In this document: one piece after another, positions 8,117 through 15,607 of the stretch
Position numbering within the stretch: position 1 is the first letter of the stretch
Layout of the letters: the number at the start of each line of letters is the position of its first letter
DNA from: WAOL01 sp964399035
GTDB lineage: Archaea > Thermoproteota > Thermoprotei_A > Sulfolobales > NBVN01
DNA length: 49,326 nucleotides
Direction of reading: 5' to 3'
Assembly: GCA_964399035.1 (NCBI GenBank)
Contig: CAYNPH010000067.1
Location: 1 to 49,326 of the forward strand
Position numbers and translations under genes: made by a program
Notes under the pieces: model-generated
Databases searched by the model: none
What the model was told of the DNA's origin: nothing
What the model saw: the letters and a program-made list of their open reading frames with translations, nothing else

Positions 8117-8875
8117 TCACTCCTCCCTGTAGCCGAACCTTGTTATCCTCACTACCTTGTCCGGGAATACCCTGATTCCCTTGTCGGTTATCTCGAAGGG
8201 GTGCCTGCGCATGTCGTGCTTCGTGCCCCTCATCTTCCACACTATTAGTGAGCGCTTCAGCTCGCCCTCGACCTCGTCCAGGTCTAGCCTTATTATGCCG
8301 TCGACGGCGTGCTCGACGCCGGGCCCTCCGAAGCCCCGCTCAGTCACGCTTACCTGTGAGACGAGTATTGCTGTCGCGCCGAGGCCCGCTAAAACCCTCT
8401 TGAGGTTCATTAGGACTCCCCTAGCTACGGCTGGCTTAGTTATGTATAGGGTTGAGACTGAGTCCACCACCGCCCTCACGGCCCTCGTGTCCCTCAGCGC
8501 CTGCTTCACCACGTCTATGAATTCACCGAAGTCGTCTACGCTCGTTACCACGTAGCGCTCCCTCTTCGCCGCCTCACCGATGCCTCCGGTGAACGCGTCC
8601 ACTATCGCGAAGAGCCCTTCCTCCTCGAACCTCCTCACGTCCCAGCCGAACTCAGCCATGTTCCTCCTTACCTGGACGGGGTGCTCCTCAAGCGCCACGT
8701 AAACCGCTGGCTCGCCATGGAGTAGGCCGTAGTAGACGTACTGCTGGCTGAATATCGTTTTGCCGGTGCCGGGCCCGCCGGAGAGCAACACTATGTTCCT
8801 CTTAGGTATGCCTCCGTAGAGGAGCTCGTCCATCCCGGGTATCCCGGTTTTAATCCTCTCGACCACGGTAATCAC
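8117..8875 (-). CDS. KaiC-like RecA-superfamily ATPase (single domain)
   Basis: 252 residues forming one KaiC domain. The hallmark N-terminus TGIPGMDELLYGGIP is followed by Walker A GGPGTGKT at about 34-41, EEHP after strand 3, a Walker B-like RAVVDSVSTLY, and a C-terminal KMRGTKHD. Archaeal single-domain KaiC proteins are ATP-driven regulators or signalling ATPases; targets are unknown. The start is GTG 8875 or GTG 8866. On the minus strand an ACTATATTT element around 8882-8892 would give a practically leaderless mRNA. The NAD-kinase-like gene ends 94 bp upstream on the same strand. Confidence 0.88.
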   Translation of the reverse strand: MITVVERIKTGIPGMDELLYGGIPKRNIVLLSGGPGTGKTIFSQQYVYYGLLHGEPAVYVALEEHPVQVRRNMAEFGWDVRRFEEEGLFAIVDAFTGGIGEAAKRERYVVTSVDDFGEFIDVVKQALRDTRAVRAVVDSVSTLYITKPAVARGVLMNLKRVLAGLGATAILVSQVSVTERGFGGPGVEHAVDGIIRLDLDEVEGELKRSLIVWKMRGTKHDMRRHPFEITDKGIRVFPDKVVRITRFGYREE

Positions 8876-8968
8876 CCAAGTAAATATAGTTTAAAACCAA
8901 GCTAATAACCTTCCCTCACGGGTGTTAAGGGGCCTCAAGGAGATAAGGAATTTAAGATACAAACACCC

Positions 8969-9994
8969 TCAAACAGCCCTGTACACGCGTTTCCTCAAGT
9001 CCCTCAGGTCGGTGACCCTCCTCACCAACCCCCTCTTGAGGAGGACTGAGAGGGCGTGTCTGACGGTCCTTTCCGGGAGTCCCGTGAGGGTGAGTAGTTC
9101 CTTCGTTGATGCGGGGCCGTACACCTTGAGCATTTTGAGGACGTACTTGGCGCTGGGCGGCAGGTCCTTGACCTCCCCCGTTACGACCCTCACCTTCCTT
9201 TCGATTACGTCGCTTAGGCCTCCCCCGAACCTTATGAAGGTTACTGGTGAGGGGGCCTTAACCACCCTCACCTCCTCCTTCACCTTCACGCGCTCGACCC
9301 CATCCGCAATGACCTCCACGACGTACCTGCTGGTTATGTTCGTTATGGTTACTTCGGCGTCCTCAGGTATGATTAACGCCCTCCTCAGCGGGTTGACGGG
9401 GTTCACCGGGACCACCTCCAGCACCTTCGAGTGGGGCATCACTATGGGGCCCCCGACGGAGAACGCGTACGCGGTGGAGCCAGCGGGCGTCGCGACTAGG
9501 ACGCCGTCCGCCTTGTCCCTCCACACGAACTCCTTATTCACGAATAGGTCGTACTCCATCACCGCAGCGCTTCTTGAGGGGAAGACCGCTACCTCGTTGA
9601 GCGCCCTGGTGACGGCCTCCCCGTTCACGATGGCCTCTATCCTTGTGTAGGGCCTCAGCACGTACTCCCCGCGCGCTAGCCTCTCGGCGGCTTCCTTGAG
9701 GCCCTCCCAGTCGGTTGAGGCGAAGAACGTGGAGTACCCTGGGGGAGAGACCGGCAGTATTGGGAGGGCCTCCGCCACCGCTTGATGTGTTGCTTTGAGG
9801 ACGTCGCTGTCCGTGCCGATAATCACTAACGCGTCGACGCCCCCTAAGTCCTCGGGCTTGACGGAGCTTAAGGGCCTCGTCAGCACCTCCGCCCGAATCC
9901 CGGTTGCCGCTAACAGCTTAACTATTGCCGCTACCCTCGAACCTAACCCCTTACCCGCGGTCAGGACCACGCGTCTTACCGGCATTATTTGCAT
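8969..9994 (-). CDS. NAD-kinase-like protein with C-terminal winged helix
   Basis: About 341 residues from ATG 9994; a TTG at 10015 would add seven. Residues 5-265 follow the ATP-NAD kinase fold: the LNEVAV segment with the NE pair (133-134) and TPAGSTAYAFSVGGP (169-183) are intact. The phosphate-donor motif GGDG is GTDS here (about 60-63), keeping only the aspartate. Residues about 275-341 form a winged helix (STKELLTLTGLPERTVRHAL). NAD kinase makes NADP; with the loop altered and a DNA-binding domain attached, this may instead be an NAD(H)-sensing regulator. The promoter carries two dyads, one over the start codon, consistent with autoregulation. Confidence 0.85.
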   Translation of the reverse strand: MQIMPVRRVVLTAGKGLGSRVAAIVKLLAATGIRAEVLTRPLSSVKPEDLGGVDALVIIGTDSDVLKATHQAVAEALPILPVSPPGYSTFFASTDWEGLKEAAERLARGEYVLRPYTRIEAIVNGEAVTRALNEVAVFPSRSAAVMEYDLFVNKEFVWRDKADGVLVATPAGSTAYAFSVGGPIVMPHSKVLEVVPVNPVNPLRRALIIPEDAEVTITNITSRYVVEVIADGVERVKVKEEVRVVKAPSPVTFIRFGGGLSDVIERKVRVVTGEVKDLPPSAKYVLKMLKVYGPASTKELLTLTGLPERTVRHALSVLLKRGLVRRVTDLRDLRKRVYRAV

Positions 9995-10030
9995 TTTAAC
10001 CGTGGTTAAATGCAATTATTGCATAAATAG
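9991..10030 (-). promoter_or_regulatory. Promoter with two palindromes, NAD-kinase-like gene
   Basis: TAACC-GT-GGTTA is a perfect inverted repeat in the centre of 9991-10013; flanking GCATT and AATGC extend it with a one-base bulge. TGCAAT-T-ATTGCA (10011-10023) is a second perfect dyad. A TATA-like CTATTTATGC (minus strand, 10021-10030) abuts it, predicting transcription start near 9998, just before ATG 9994. Both dyads therefore cover the start site, the classic place for archaeal repressors. The DNA-binding domain of the encoded protein is the obvious candidate ligand; this is inferred. Confidence 0.6.
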
Positions 10031-10058
10031 CTTGCCTTAAAGCGATCCTCACCTAATC

Positions 10059-10277
10059 ATGGTTGGGGTGCCGCCCGTGGGTATCGGGAGGAAGCTACTG
10101 TACCTCGCGTGGTCCTTACTCGTGCTCGCGCTGGCTTACGTGATCCCCTACACCCTCCTAGCAGGGGTTAAGGGGATGGAGCTCTACGCGTTCTGGGCGC
10201 TGCTCGCGGTGACCCACATCATCGTTTCCTACGCTTACGTGAGGTTCGGGGGTGATGACTCGTGGACGCGTCCCTAA
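10059..10277 (+). CDS. Small two-helix membrane protein, symporter partner (DUF3311-like)
   Basis: 72 residues: a short polar N-terminus, two transmembrane helices (about 13-33 and 42-61) and a Gly/Asp-rich end. Its 3' end overlaps the symporter by 16 nt. Small DUF3311-type proteins are commonly encoded just before sodium:solute symporters, and size, topology and overlap fit that role. Start ATG 10059 is near-leaderless given CCTTAAAGC at about 10034-10042. Confidence 0.7.
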   Translation: MVGVPPVGIGRKLLYLAWSLLVLALAYVIPYTLLAGVKGMELYAFWALLAVTHIIVSYAYVRFGGDDSWTRP

Positions 10278-11737
10278 CGGCGTTCATAGTGGCCCTAATC
10301 GCCTACTTCGTCGCCGGAACCGCCTTAGCCCTCATCTCGAGGAGGGCCGGGGTGGGGACTAGCAGGGACTACTTCGTGGCCGGGTACAGGCTAGGCGGGT
10401 TCCTTGCCGCGATGACTTACGCCGCCACCACGTACTCCGCCTTCATGATGGTGGGGTTAGTGGGGCTAACGTACGTCACGGGCGTGGGTGCCTTCGGCTT
10501 CGAACTCACGTACCTCCTAGCCACGGTCTCGATACTCGCCCTCCTAGCCCCTAAGGTGTGGGGCTTAGTGCGTGAGAGGGGGTGGGTTAGCCCGGCGGAG
10601 ATGCTCTCCGACCTCTACGGCTCTAGGACGTTAGGCCCGGTCACGGCCGCGGTGTACTTGGCCGCCCTAATACCGTACACCGCCGCTCAAGTCATAGGGA
10701 TAGGGATAATAGTCCAGGTCCTCGGAGGGGGTAGCGAGTCAGCCTACTTAGCGGGCGTGTGCTTAGCCGTAGCCACGATCGCGCTGTGGGTCTACCTAGG
10801 CGGGATGTGGTCCGTCGCCGCCACCGACGCCTTCCAAGGCCTATGGATGATTACCGCGGCGTTAGGCTTCATAGTGTGGCTCTTCACCTGGGGCTTCGGG
10901 AGCCCCGACAAGCTCGCCTCGTCCCTAGCGGTCCTAGGTAAGGAGGGCTTGCTGAGCACGGGTAAGGTGTGGACCCCCATGATATTCGTGTCCTACACCA
11001 TACCGTGGCTCTTCTTCGCCGTAACCAACCCGCAGGTAGTGCAGAGGCTGTACACGCCGAGAAGTAAGTCCGCCCTAACACGCATGATAGCCCTATTCGC
11101 GGTCTTCGGCCTAACCTACACCATCATAGTCACGATGGCGGGGCTCATGGGGAGAGCCCTAACCGCCACGGGCGCCCTGCCCTTCATTAAGGACAGGGAC
11201 GCCGTCACCCCAACCCTACTCGCCCACGCCCCCGCATGGCTCTCCGCGATAGTCTTCGTGTCGATAGTCGCCGCCGCCGTATCCACGGCCGACTCAATAA
11301 TACTCACGCTCGCCACGGCCGCGGCGAGGGACCTCTACGCATCAGTAAGGAAGGGGGCGAGTGACAGGACGCTAATCAACGTAGGTAGGGGGGCCGCGGT
11401 CGCCCTAACACTGATTGCGGCGACGGTCGCGGTGTTCAGGCCCGGCTTCATTGTGGAGCTATCCGTGCTCTCCTCAGTCATGCTACTCCCGCTAGCCCCC
11501 ATAACCTTCGCGGCATGGCTACTCCACAAGAGGTTAGGGAAGTACTCGAGGGCGGCGGCGATTACCGCGTTAGTGGTTGGGTTCGCGATAGCCCTAACAC
11601 ACGCCGTGATTGTTGGGGGCAAGAAGGCGTTAGTGGTCCCGATAGCCGGGATACCGTACTCCGCCGTAGTGCTCCTAGTGTCCGCGGCGATCCTGACAGC
11701 GGGCTTAGTAGCCGACGCGTTAAGCGGGCGTGGTTGA
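10262..11737 (+). CDS. Sodium:solute symporter (SSS family)
   Basis: 491 residues with about 13 transmembrane helices. SSS hallmarks are visible: RDYFVAGYRLGG near residues 36-47, then TYAATTYSAFMMVGL (the sodium-site region of TM1), and the late helix AAAVSTADSIILTLAT, corresponding to the Ser/Thr-rich TM8 that also lines the Na2 site. It should import an organic solute with Na+; the substrate cannot be told, though the partner plus this layout resembles monocarboxylate/pantothenate-type members. Start GTG 10262 overlaps the small partner gene. A pyrimidine-rich run follows the stop. Confidence 0.9.
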   Translation: MDASLTAFIVALIAYFVAGTALALISRRAGVGTSRDYFVAGYRLGGFLAAMTYAATTYSAFMMVGLVGLTYVTGVGAFGFELTYLLATVSILALLAPKVWGLVRERGWVSPAEMLSDLYGSRTLGPVTAAVYLAALIPYTAAQVIGIGIIVQVLGGGSESAYLAGVCLAVATIALWVYLGGMWSVAATDAFQGLWMITAALGFIVWLFTWGFGSPDKLASSLAVLGKEGLLSTGKVWTPMIFVSYTIPWLFFAVTNPQVVQRLYTPRSKSALTRMIALFAVFGLTYTIIVTMAGLMGRALTATGALPFIKDRDAVTPTLLAHAPAWLSAIVFVSIVAAAVSTADSIILTLATAAARDLYASVRKGASDRTLINVGRGAAVALTLIAATVAVFRPGFIVELSVLSSVMLLPLAPITFAAWLLHKRLGKYSRAAAITALVVGFAIALTHAVIVGGKKALVVPIAGIPYSAVVLLVSAAILTAGLVADALSGRG

Positions 11738-11762
11738 GGGACCCCACCCCCTGATGCTCGGG

Positions 11763-11789
11763 GATTTCTTTTTATTCCTCTTCTTCTCT
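11763..11789 (+). terminator. Pyrimidine-rich tract after the symporter
   Basis: A run of T and C broken by only one A (TTTCTTTTTATTCC then TCTTCTTCTCTT) begins about 28 nt after the symporter stop and ends next to the ATG of the following gene. Oligo-T tracts act as archaeal terminators. The tract may also form part of the next gene's promoter, so the call is tentative. Confidence 0.45.
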
Positions 11790-11790
11790 T

Positions 11791-13296
11791 ATGTTAGATG
11801 AGGTCGGTGCGTGGTTGAGGAGCGGGTACCGCGTCATCAGGTTCCTGATTGTCGCCGTGGTCGTTGCCTCACTGCTCACGCCCCCACTACTTAAGTCGGT
11901 GCCGTCAGGGGCGCCCGGCCTGTACCTAACCTTAGTACCTACGGACCCGGCCGGCAGGGAGGTTAGCGGCGCGTACGTGGCTGTCCAGGTCAGCCTAACA
12001 ACCCCGGACGGCCCTATGGAGACGGTGTTCGCCGGCGTGTTAGGGGGCCCCACGGTCTTCATACCTTACGAGAGGATCGAGAAGGTGGTTCTGAGGTGGG
12101 TTAGGGAGAGCAACTACATGTTCCCTGCCGTAGTCGTGGATTGCTGGGTCATCAACGATGATGGGGAGCTACTCGCGTCAGGAACGGCTACCGTGAACTA
12201 CGACCCATCGGAACTCGCGGGGACTAGGGTGCTGCGGGCTTGGGTGACCGTGACCGTTACTCCGCCGGGTGGGGTGCTGCGGCACTCAAGAGCGCTTGGT
12301 ACTCGCCACGCAACGGCAGGGACCCCAGAACCCCTCACTTGGTACGTGTGGAGGAGGGTGCTCTACGTAGCGCCCGAGAACTACACGGGAAGCAGGTACG
12401 CTAAGCTACCGATACTGATACTCCGCAACCCCCGCAACACTTCAACAACCCTAGACATTGACGTCTCAACGCACCCGCACGGCATTGCCGGCATGGTCAC
12501 CGCCGTAGGGTACGACCTGAGGGGAGCGTCCGAGAGCATCAGCAAGTCACGGGCACCGCATGGACTAACCCTCATGGTTGCTGGACCCTCGCTAGCCGCG
12601 TCCCTCCACCACGTCGTGGCTGGAGGCGCCTACAGCCCCGTACCCCCCGGTCAAGTAACTTACGTGTGGATCAAGGGTAGGGCCGTGGCTGAGTACCAGG
12701 AGGAATGGGTGTGCGCCCCCACCCCGGCAGGTTACGCGGCATGCCTACCAACAGGTAGGGAGAGGGTCGTCGAGTACGTGAGTGAGGTGCTGACCGACCC
12801 TTCAGGAATGATAATGATGGATGCAGCGAGGGGCGAGCCCCAGTTAGGGCGGGGCTTCCCGAAGGAGCTAAAGGTGCTGCTAAGCCACGCCCGCCTCGAG
12901 AAGATCGTCGTTCCGGGGAACATGTACCTCGGTGACGGGAAGCTAGACCCTGGCGAGAGGTTCATAATCAACTTCGTGTTTAAGGCGCTACGGTACACCG
13001 CCCATGACCAAGAGGTGGTTACTCCCGTGGGGGCTTTCCTAGCGGCGGTGCTGGCTAACGTCAGCGTGAAGTACGCGTGGCTGGCCCCCATACTGACGCT
13101 ATCGTCCCCCACCCTCATAATTCAGGATGGGTTTGGCCCGCGCCTGATCGGTTCAATCAGTAATAAGGGGAGGGAGCCCGTGACGATCTACGTGGGGAAC
13201 ACGGAAATGAGTTACGTGACCAGCCATGGAGTGCTTAGGATGCCCGTGGCTTACTTTGAGGCCCTACCCCCCAGCACATCCCGTGGGGCGCCTTAA
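11791..13296 (+). CDS. Membrane-anchored extracellular protein, unknown
   Basis: 501 residues. A short cytoplasmic stretch is followed by one transmembrane helix (about 17-36), then a long Val/Thr/Pro-rich extracellular part with beta-sandwich character (LYLTLVPTDPAGREVSGA, NPRNTSTTLDID). Cysteines occur at CWV and in the CAP...CLP region around 305-320. No catalytic motif is recognised; it looks like a surface or adhesion protein. ATG 11791 directly follows the pyrimidine tract. It converges with the acyl-CoA synthetase gene. Confidence 0.7.
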   Translation: MLDEVGAWLRSGYRVIRFLIVAVVVASLLTPPLLKSVPSGAPGLYLTLVPTDPAGREVSGAYVAVQVSLTTPDGPMETVFAGVLGGPTVFIPYERIEKVVLRWVRESNYMFPAVVVDCWVINDDGELLASGTATVNYDPSELAGTRVLRAWVTVTVTPPGGVLRHSRALGTRHATAGTPEPLTWYVWRRVLYVAPENYTGSRYAKLPILILRNPRNTSTTLDIDVSTHPHGIAGMVTAVGYDLRGASESISKSRAPHGLTLMVAGPSLAASLHHVVAGGAYSPVPPGQVTYVWIKGRAVAEYQEEWVCAPTPAGYAACLPTGRERVVEYVSEVLTDPSGMIMMDAARGEPQLGRGFPKELKVLLSHARLEKIVVPGNMYLGDGKLDPGERFIINFVFKALRYTAHDQEVVTPVGAFLAAVLANVSVKYAWLAPILTLSSPTLIIQDGFGPRLIGSISNKGREPVTIYVGNTEMSYVTSHGVLRMPVAYFEALPPSTSRGAP

Positions 13297-13327
13297 GCGC
13301 TGGTTGTTGGGTCCAAAAATGGGTTCC

Positions 13328-14785
13328 TTACTTCCCCATGCTTGAGTAGAACCTGCTTAGGTATTCCTCGTAGGTCCCGTGTAGTTTCAGCCACCTGCCG
13401 TAATCTACGAGTGCCTTAACGGCCAGTGCGGCGCGTTCGGGCGATAGGTACATGGGTATGCCCATCGCCTCGGCTTCCTTCGCGTACCTCCAAGTGTACT
13501 CGCCGCCGGTGGCGACGCCTATGATCGGTATTGGCTTGTCGAGCTCCTCGTTAACCTCCTTCACTACCTTGATGAACTCCTTGTTCAGGTTGGGTGATAT
13601 GCCGGGGACCATGTAGTAGGGGAGCCACACGATCACGTCTACCTCGCCGGACCTCATCAGTATCTCGGCCGCCTGTATGAGGTGCTCGTCCCTCGCCGAG
13701 CCGGTCACGTCGACGGGGTTGTAGGGGGACGCTATGGGTAGGAGGACCTTCCTGAGCTTAGCCACGGTCTCGTCGCTTAGCCTAGGTACCTTAAGCCCTA
13801 GGTCGGAGAGGGCGTCCGTAGTCATCACTCCCGAGCCCCCACCCACGGTGAGGACCGCCACCCTGTCGCCGGCCGCTGGCGGTTGCTTGTCGAACGCCAT
13901 CGCTATGTCGAAGAGGTCCTCCATGCCGTAAGCCCTTATGGCCCCGGACTGCTTGAACGCCGCTGAGTAGACGGCGTCGCTCCCCGCTAGGCTGCCAGTG
14001 TGTGATGACGCTGCCCTAGCCCCGGCCTCCGTCCTCCCGGACTTAAGCACTATCACTGGCTTGACTGGCGTGGTCTCCTTCAAAGCCTTCATGAAGGAGC
14101 GCCCGTCCTCAACGCCCTCGACGTACATCGTTATGACTCGGGTGTCCGGGTCCTCCCTAAGGTACTCGAGGAGGTCGTCGTCGTCGACGTCAGCCTTATT
14201 CCCGTAGCTCACGAACTTACTCATCCCGACGCCCCTCATCGCCGCCCAGTCAAGGACGGCCGCGCCGAACGCTCCTGACTGCGATATGAAGGCTATGCCG
14301 CCGTGGGGTGGGAAGCCCTGCCTCTCCGCGGGAAGGAACACCGTGTTGATCCCGGACTTAGGGACGTACACGCCCACACAGTTAGGGCCTATGAGCCTCA
14401 TCCCGTACTTCCTGACCACCTCAACCAATCTCCTCTCGAGCTCCGCGCCCTCGGGCCCGACCTCCTTGAACCCGCCGGAAATCACTATGATTGCCTTGAC
14501 CCCGGCCTCACCAGCCTCCTCTGCCGCCTGAGGCACTGCGGGTGCCGGAACAACTATCACTGCTAGGTCAGGGGTCTCAGGCAGTGCCTTGATGGAGGGG
14601 TACGCCTTAAGCCCGAGGACCTCCTCCGCCTTTGGGTTGATGGGGTATATCCTGCCCTTATAGAACCTCATGAGGTTCCTGAGGAGCTCGTGCCCGACCT
14701 TACCGGGCTTCCTAGAAGCTCCGACGACAGCCACGGACTCAGGGAAGAAGAAGGGCTTCAGATCCTCCCTAACCAACCGACCCAC
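13328..14785 (-). CDS. ADP-forming acyl-CoA synthetase, alpha subunit
   Basis: 485 residues, the length of archaeal alpha subunits. The CoA-binding Rossmann domain starts at about residue 15 (VAVVGASRKPGKVG). A succinyl-CoA-ligase-like domain follows with GPNCVGVY (133-140), SQSGAFG (168-174) and the phosphohistidine loop SSHTGSLAGSD with H262. The enzyme converts acyl-CoA, ADP and phosphate to acid, CoA and ATP, the energy-yielding end step of peptide or sugar fermentation in archaea. The beta (ATP-grasp) subunit is not in the window, so it must be encoded elsewhere. GTG 14785 fits a TATA (about 14806-14814, minus strand) that would give a leaderless mRNA. Confidence 0.93.
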   Translation of the reverse strand: MGRLVREDLKPFFFPESVAVVGASRKPGKVGHELLRNLMRFYKGRIYPINPKAEEVLGLKAYPSIKALPETPDLAVIVVPAPAVPQAAEEAGEAGVKAIIVISGGFKEVGPEGAELERRLVEVVRKYGMRLIGPNCVGVYVPKSGINTVFLPAERQGFPPHGGIAFISQSGAFGAAVLDWAAMRGVGMSKFVSYGNKADVDDDDLLEYLREDPDTRVITMYVEGVEDGRSFMKALKETTPVKPVIVLKSGRTEAGARAASSHTGSLAGSDAVYSAAFKQSGAIRAYGMEDLFDIAMAFDKQPPAAGDRVAVLTVGGGSGVMTTDALSDLGLKVPRLSDETVAKLRKVLLPIASPYNPVDVTGSARDEHLIQAAEILMRSGEVDVIVWLPYYMVPGISPNLNKEFIKVVKEVNEELDKPIPIIGVATGGEYTWRYAKEAEAMGIPMYLSPERAALAVKALVDYGRWLKLHGTYEEYLSRFYSSMGK

Positions 14786-14805
14786 CGTGTATTATTTAAT
14801 TTAAG

Positions 14806-14851
14806 GTAAATAAGGCGTGCCTTTAAAGTGATTAAACATTTAAAGAAGGCA
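14806..14851 (-). promoter_or_regulatory. Promoter and imperfect dyad upstream of acyl-CoA synthetase
   Basis: On the minus strand CTTATTTACC (about 14806-14814) is a plausible TATA box 25 nt from GTG 14785. Just upstream TGCCTTTAAA (14818-14827) is mirrored by TTTAAAGAAGGCA (about 14839-14851) with a three-base bulge. It could be an operator or the transcript end of the DUF131 genes, which stop at 14896. Confidence 0.4.
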
Positions 14852-14895
14852 TTAACGCTGGCGGGGAAACACTCACGCTTCAGCGGTAAGCGGGC

Positions 14896-15231
14896 TTAAG
14901 CGTAGGGAGGTGCTTGGGGGGCCTGACCCACAGCCCTGAACATCCTGATGACGAGGAGTATGAATATCAGGAAGAACGCGATGAACACGCCCACGCTTAA
15001 CGCGATGAACCAGCCGGGCGCGGAGTTGCCTGAGAAGCATATTGGGATGAAGAAGATCACGACGCACCCGGCGAAGCCCCCGCCGCTGGAGGGCTGGGGT
15101 TGCTGGGGGGCGGTCGTGGTCGTGAGTCCCCAACCTCCGGGAGGCTGTGTTAGGAAGGAGAGGCTCACGAGCCATAACCCTATTAAGATGAGGATCAGCC
15201 CGAAGACCTTCAGCGCGTTCAAGGCCTCCAC
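14896..15231 (-). CDS. DUF131-like small membrane protein, second copy
   Basis: 111 residues: a transmembrane helix at about 8-28, a Pro/Gln/Gly-rich linker, GGFAGCVVIFFIPICF, which parallels the GG.V.IGPIPI.FG signature of DUF131 (TIGR00304), and a terminal helix (about 75-98). The core motif is eroded and has gained cysteines, so it looks like a diverged paralogue of its neighbour. Start GTG 15231 overlaps the upstream gene by 13 nt. Function unknown. Confidence 0.6.
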   Translation of the reverse strand: MEALNALKVFGLILILIGLWLVSLSFLTQPPGGWGLTTTTAPQQPQPSSGGGFAGCVVIFFIPICFSGNSAPGWFIALSVGVFIAFFLIFILLVIRMFRAVGQAPQAPPYA

Positions 15232-15518
15232 ACCCCCCAGTTCGCGAGGAGGAACGTGATTAGCGCTAGGACGGTGAGGGCAGCCCCCACCGCGGCCGCT
15301 ATTAGGGCTGCTTTCTTGTCGCTCCCGAAGATTATCGGTATGGGCCCTATTATCACGACCCCGCCGCCACTCACTCTAGGGCTCTCGGACTCCTCTCCCG
15401 GGTAGCGGGCCCTCCGGGCCGAGGCCTCGGCTAAGTAACCCATGACGATCATTATGATGCCCGTGATTATGAGCATCAAACCAATCATTAGGAGGCCGGG
15501 GTCGGGCACGGGCACCAT
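15219..15518 (-). CDS. DUF131 (TIGR00304) membrane protein
   Basis: 99 residues, two transmembrane helices (about 8-28 and 72-93) flanking the family signature GGGVVIIGPIPIIFGSDKK. DUF131 proteins are small archaeal membrane proteins of unknown function. ATG 15518 follows CAGAGG. The gene is divergent from the ABC importer operon, with which it shares a 90-bp intergenic region. Confidence 0.75.
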   Translation of the reverse strand: MVPVPDPGLLMIGLMLIITGIIMIVMGYLAEASARRARYPGEESESPRVSGGGVVIIGPIPIIFGSDKKAALIAAAVGAALTVLALITFLLANWGVWRP

Positions 15519-15549
15519 CCTCTGGAAGTTATCTTGCGTTCACGTCTTT

Positions 15550-15607
15550 AAACGGTGTCCCCACAGCGTTTTTAAGGGTGCACTCACCACCGTTAATCGG
15601 TGTACCC
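15550..15607 (+). promoter_or_regulatory. Importer/radical SAM operon promoter with repeated CGGTGT elements
   Basis: CGTTTTTAAG at 15568-15577 is a TATA-like element placing transcription start near 15595, about 13 nt before ATG 15608. CGGTGTCCCCA (15552-15562) upstream of it and CGGTGTACCCA (15598-15608) downstream form near-identical direct repeats that bracket the TATA. The downstream copy is also half of a dyad, CACCG-TTAAT-CGGTG (15588-15602). The arrangement suggests an operator, perhaps for a metal- or cofactor-responsive repressor (inferred). Confidence 0.5.

Noticed and set aside
10759..11081. Short open frames on both strands inside the symporter
   Set aside because: Fully contained in a strongly supported transporter gene; shadows.
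14873..15175. 100-codon minus-strand frame rich in Arg/Pro
   Set aside because: Alternative frame of the DUF131-like gene, lacking any domain.
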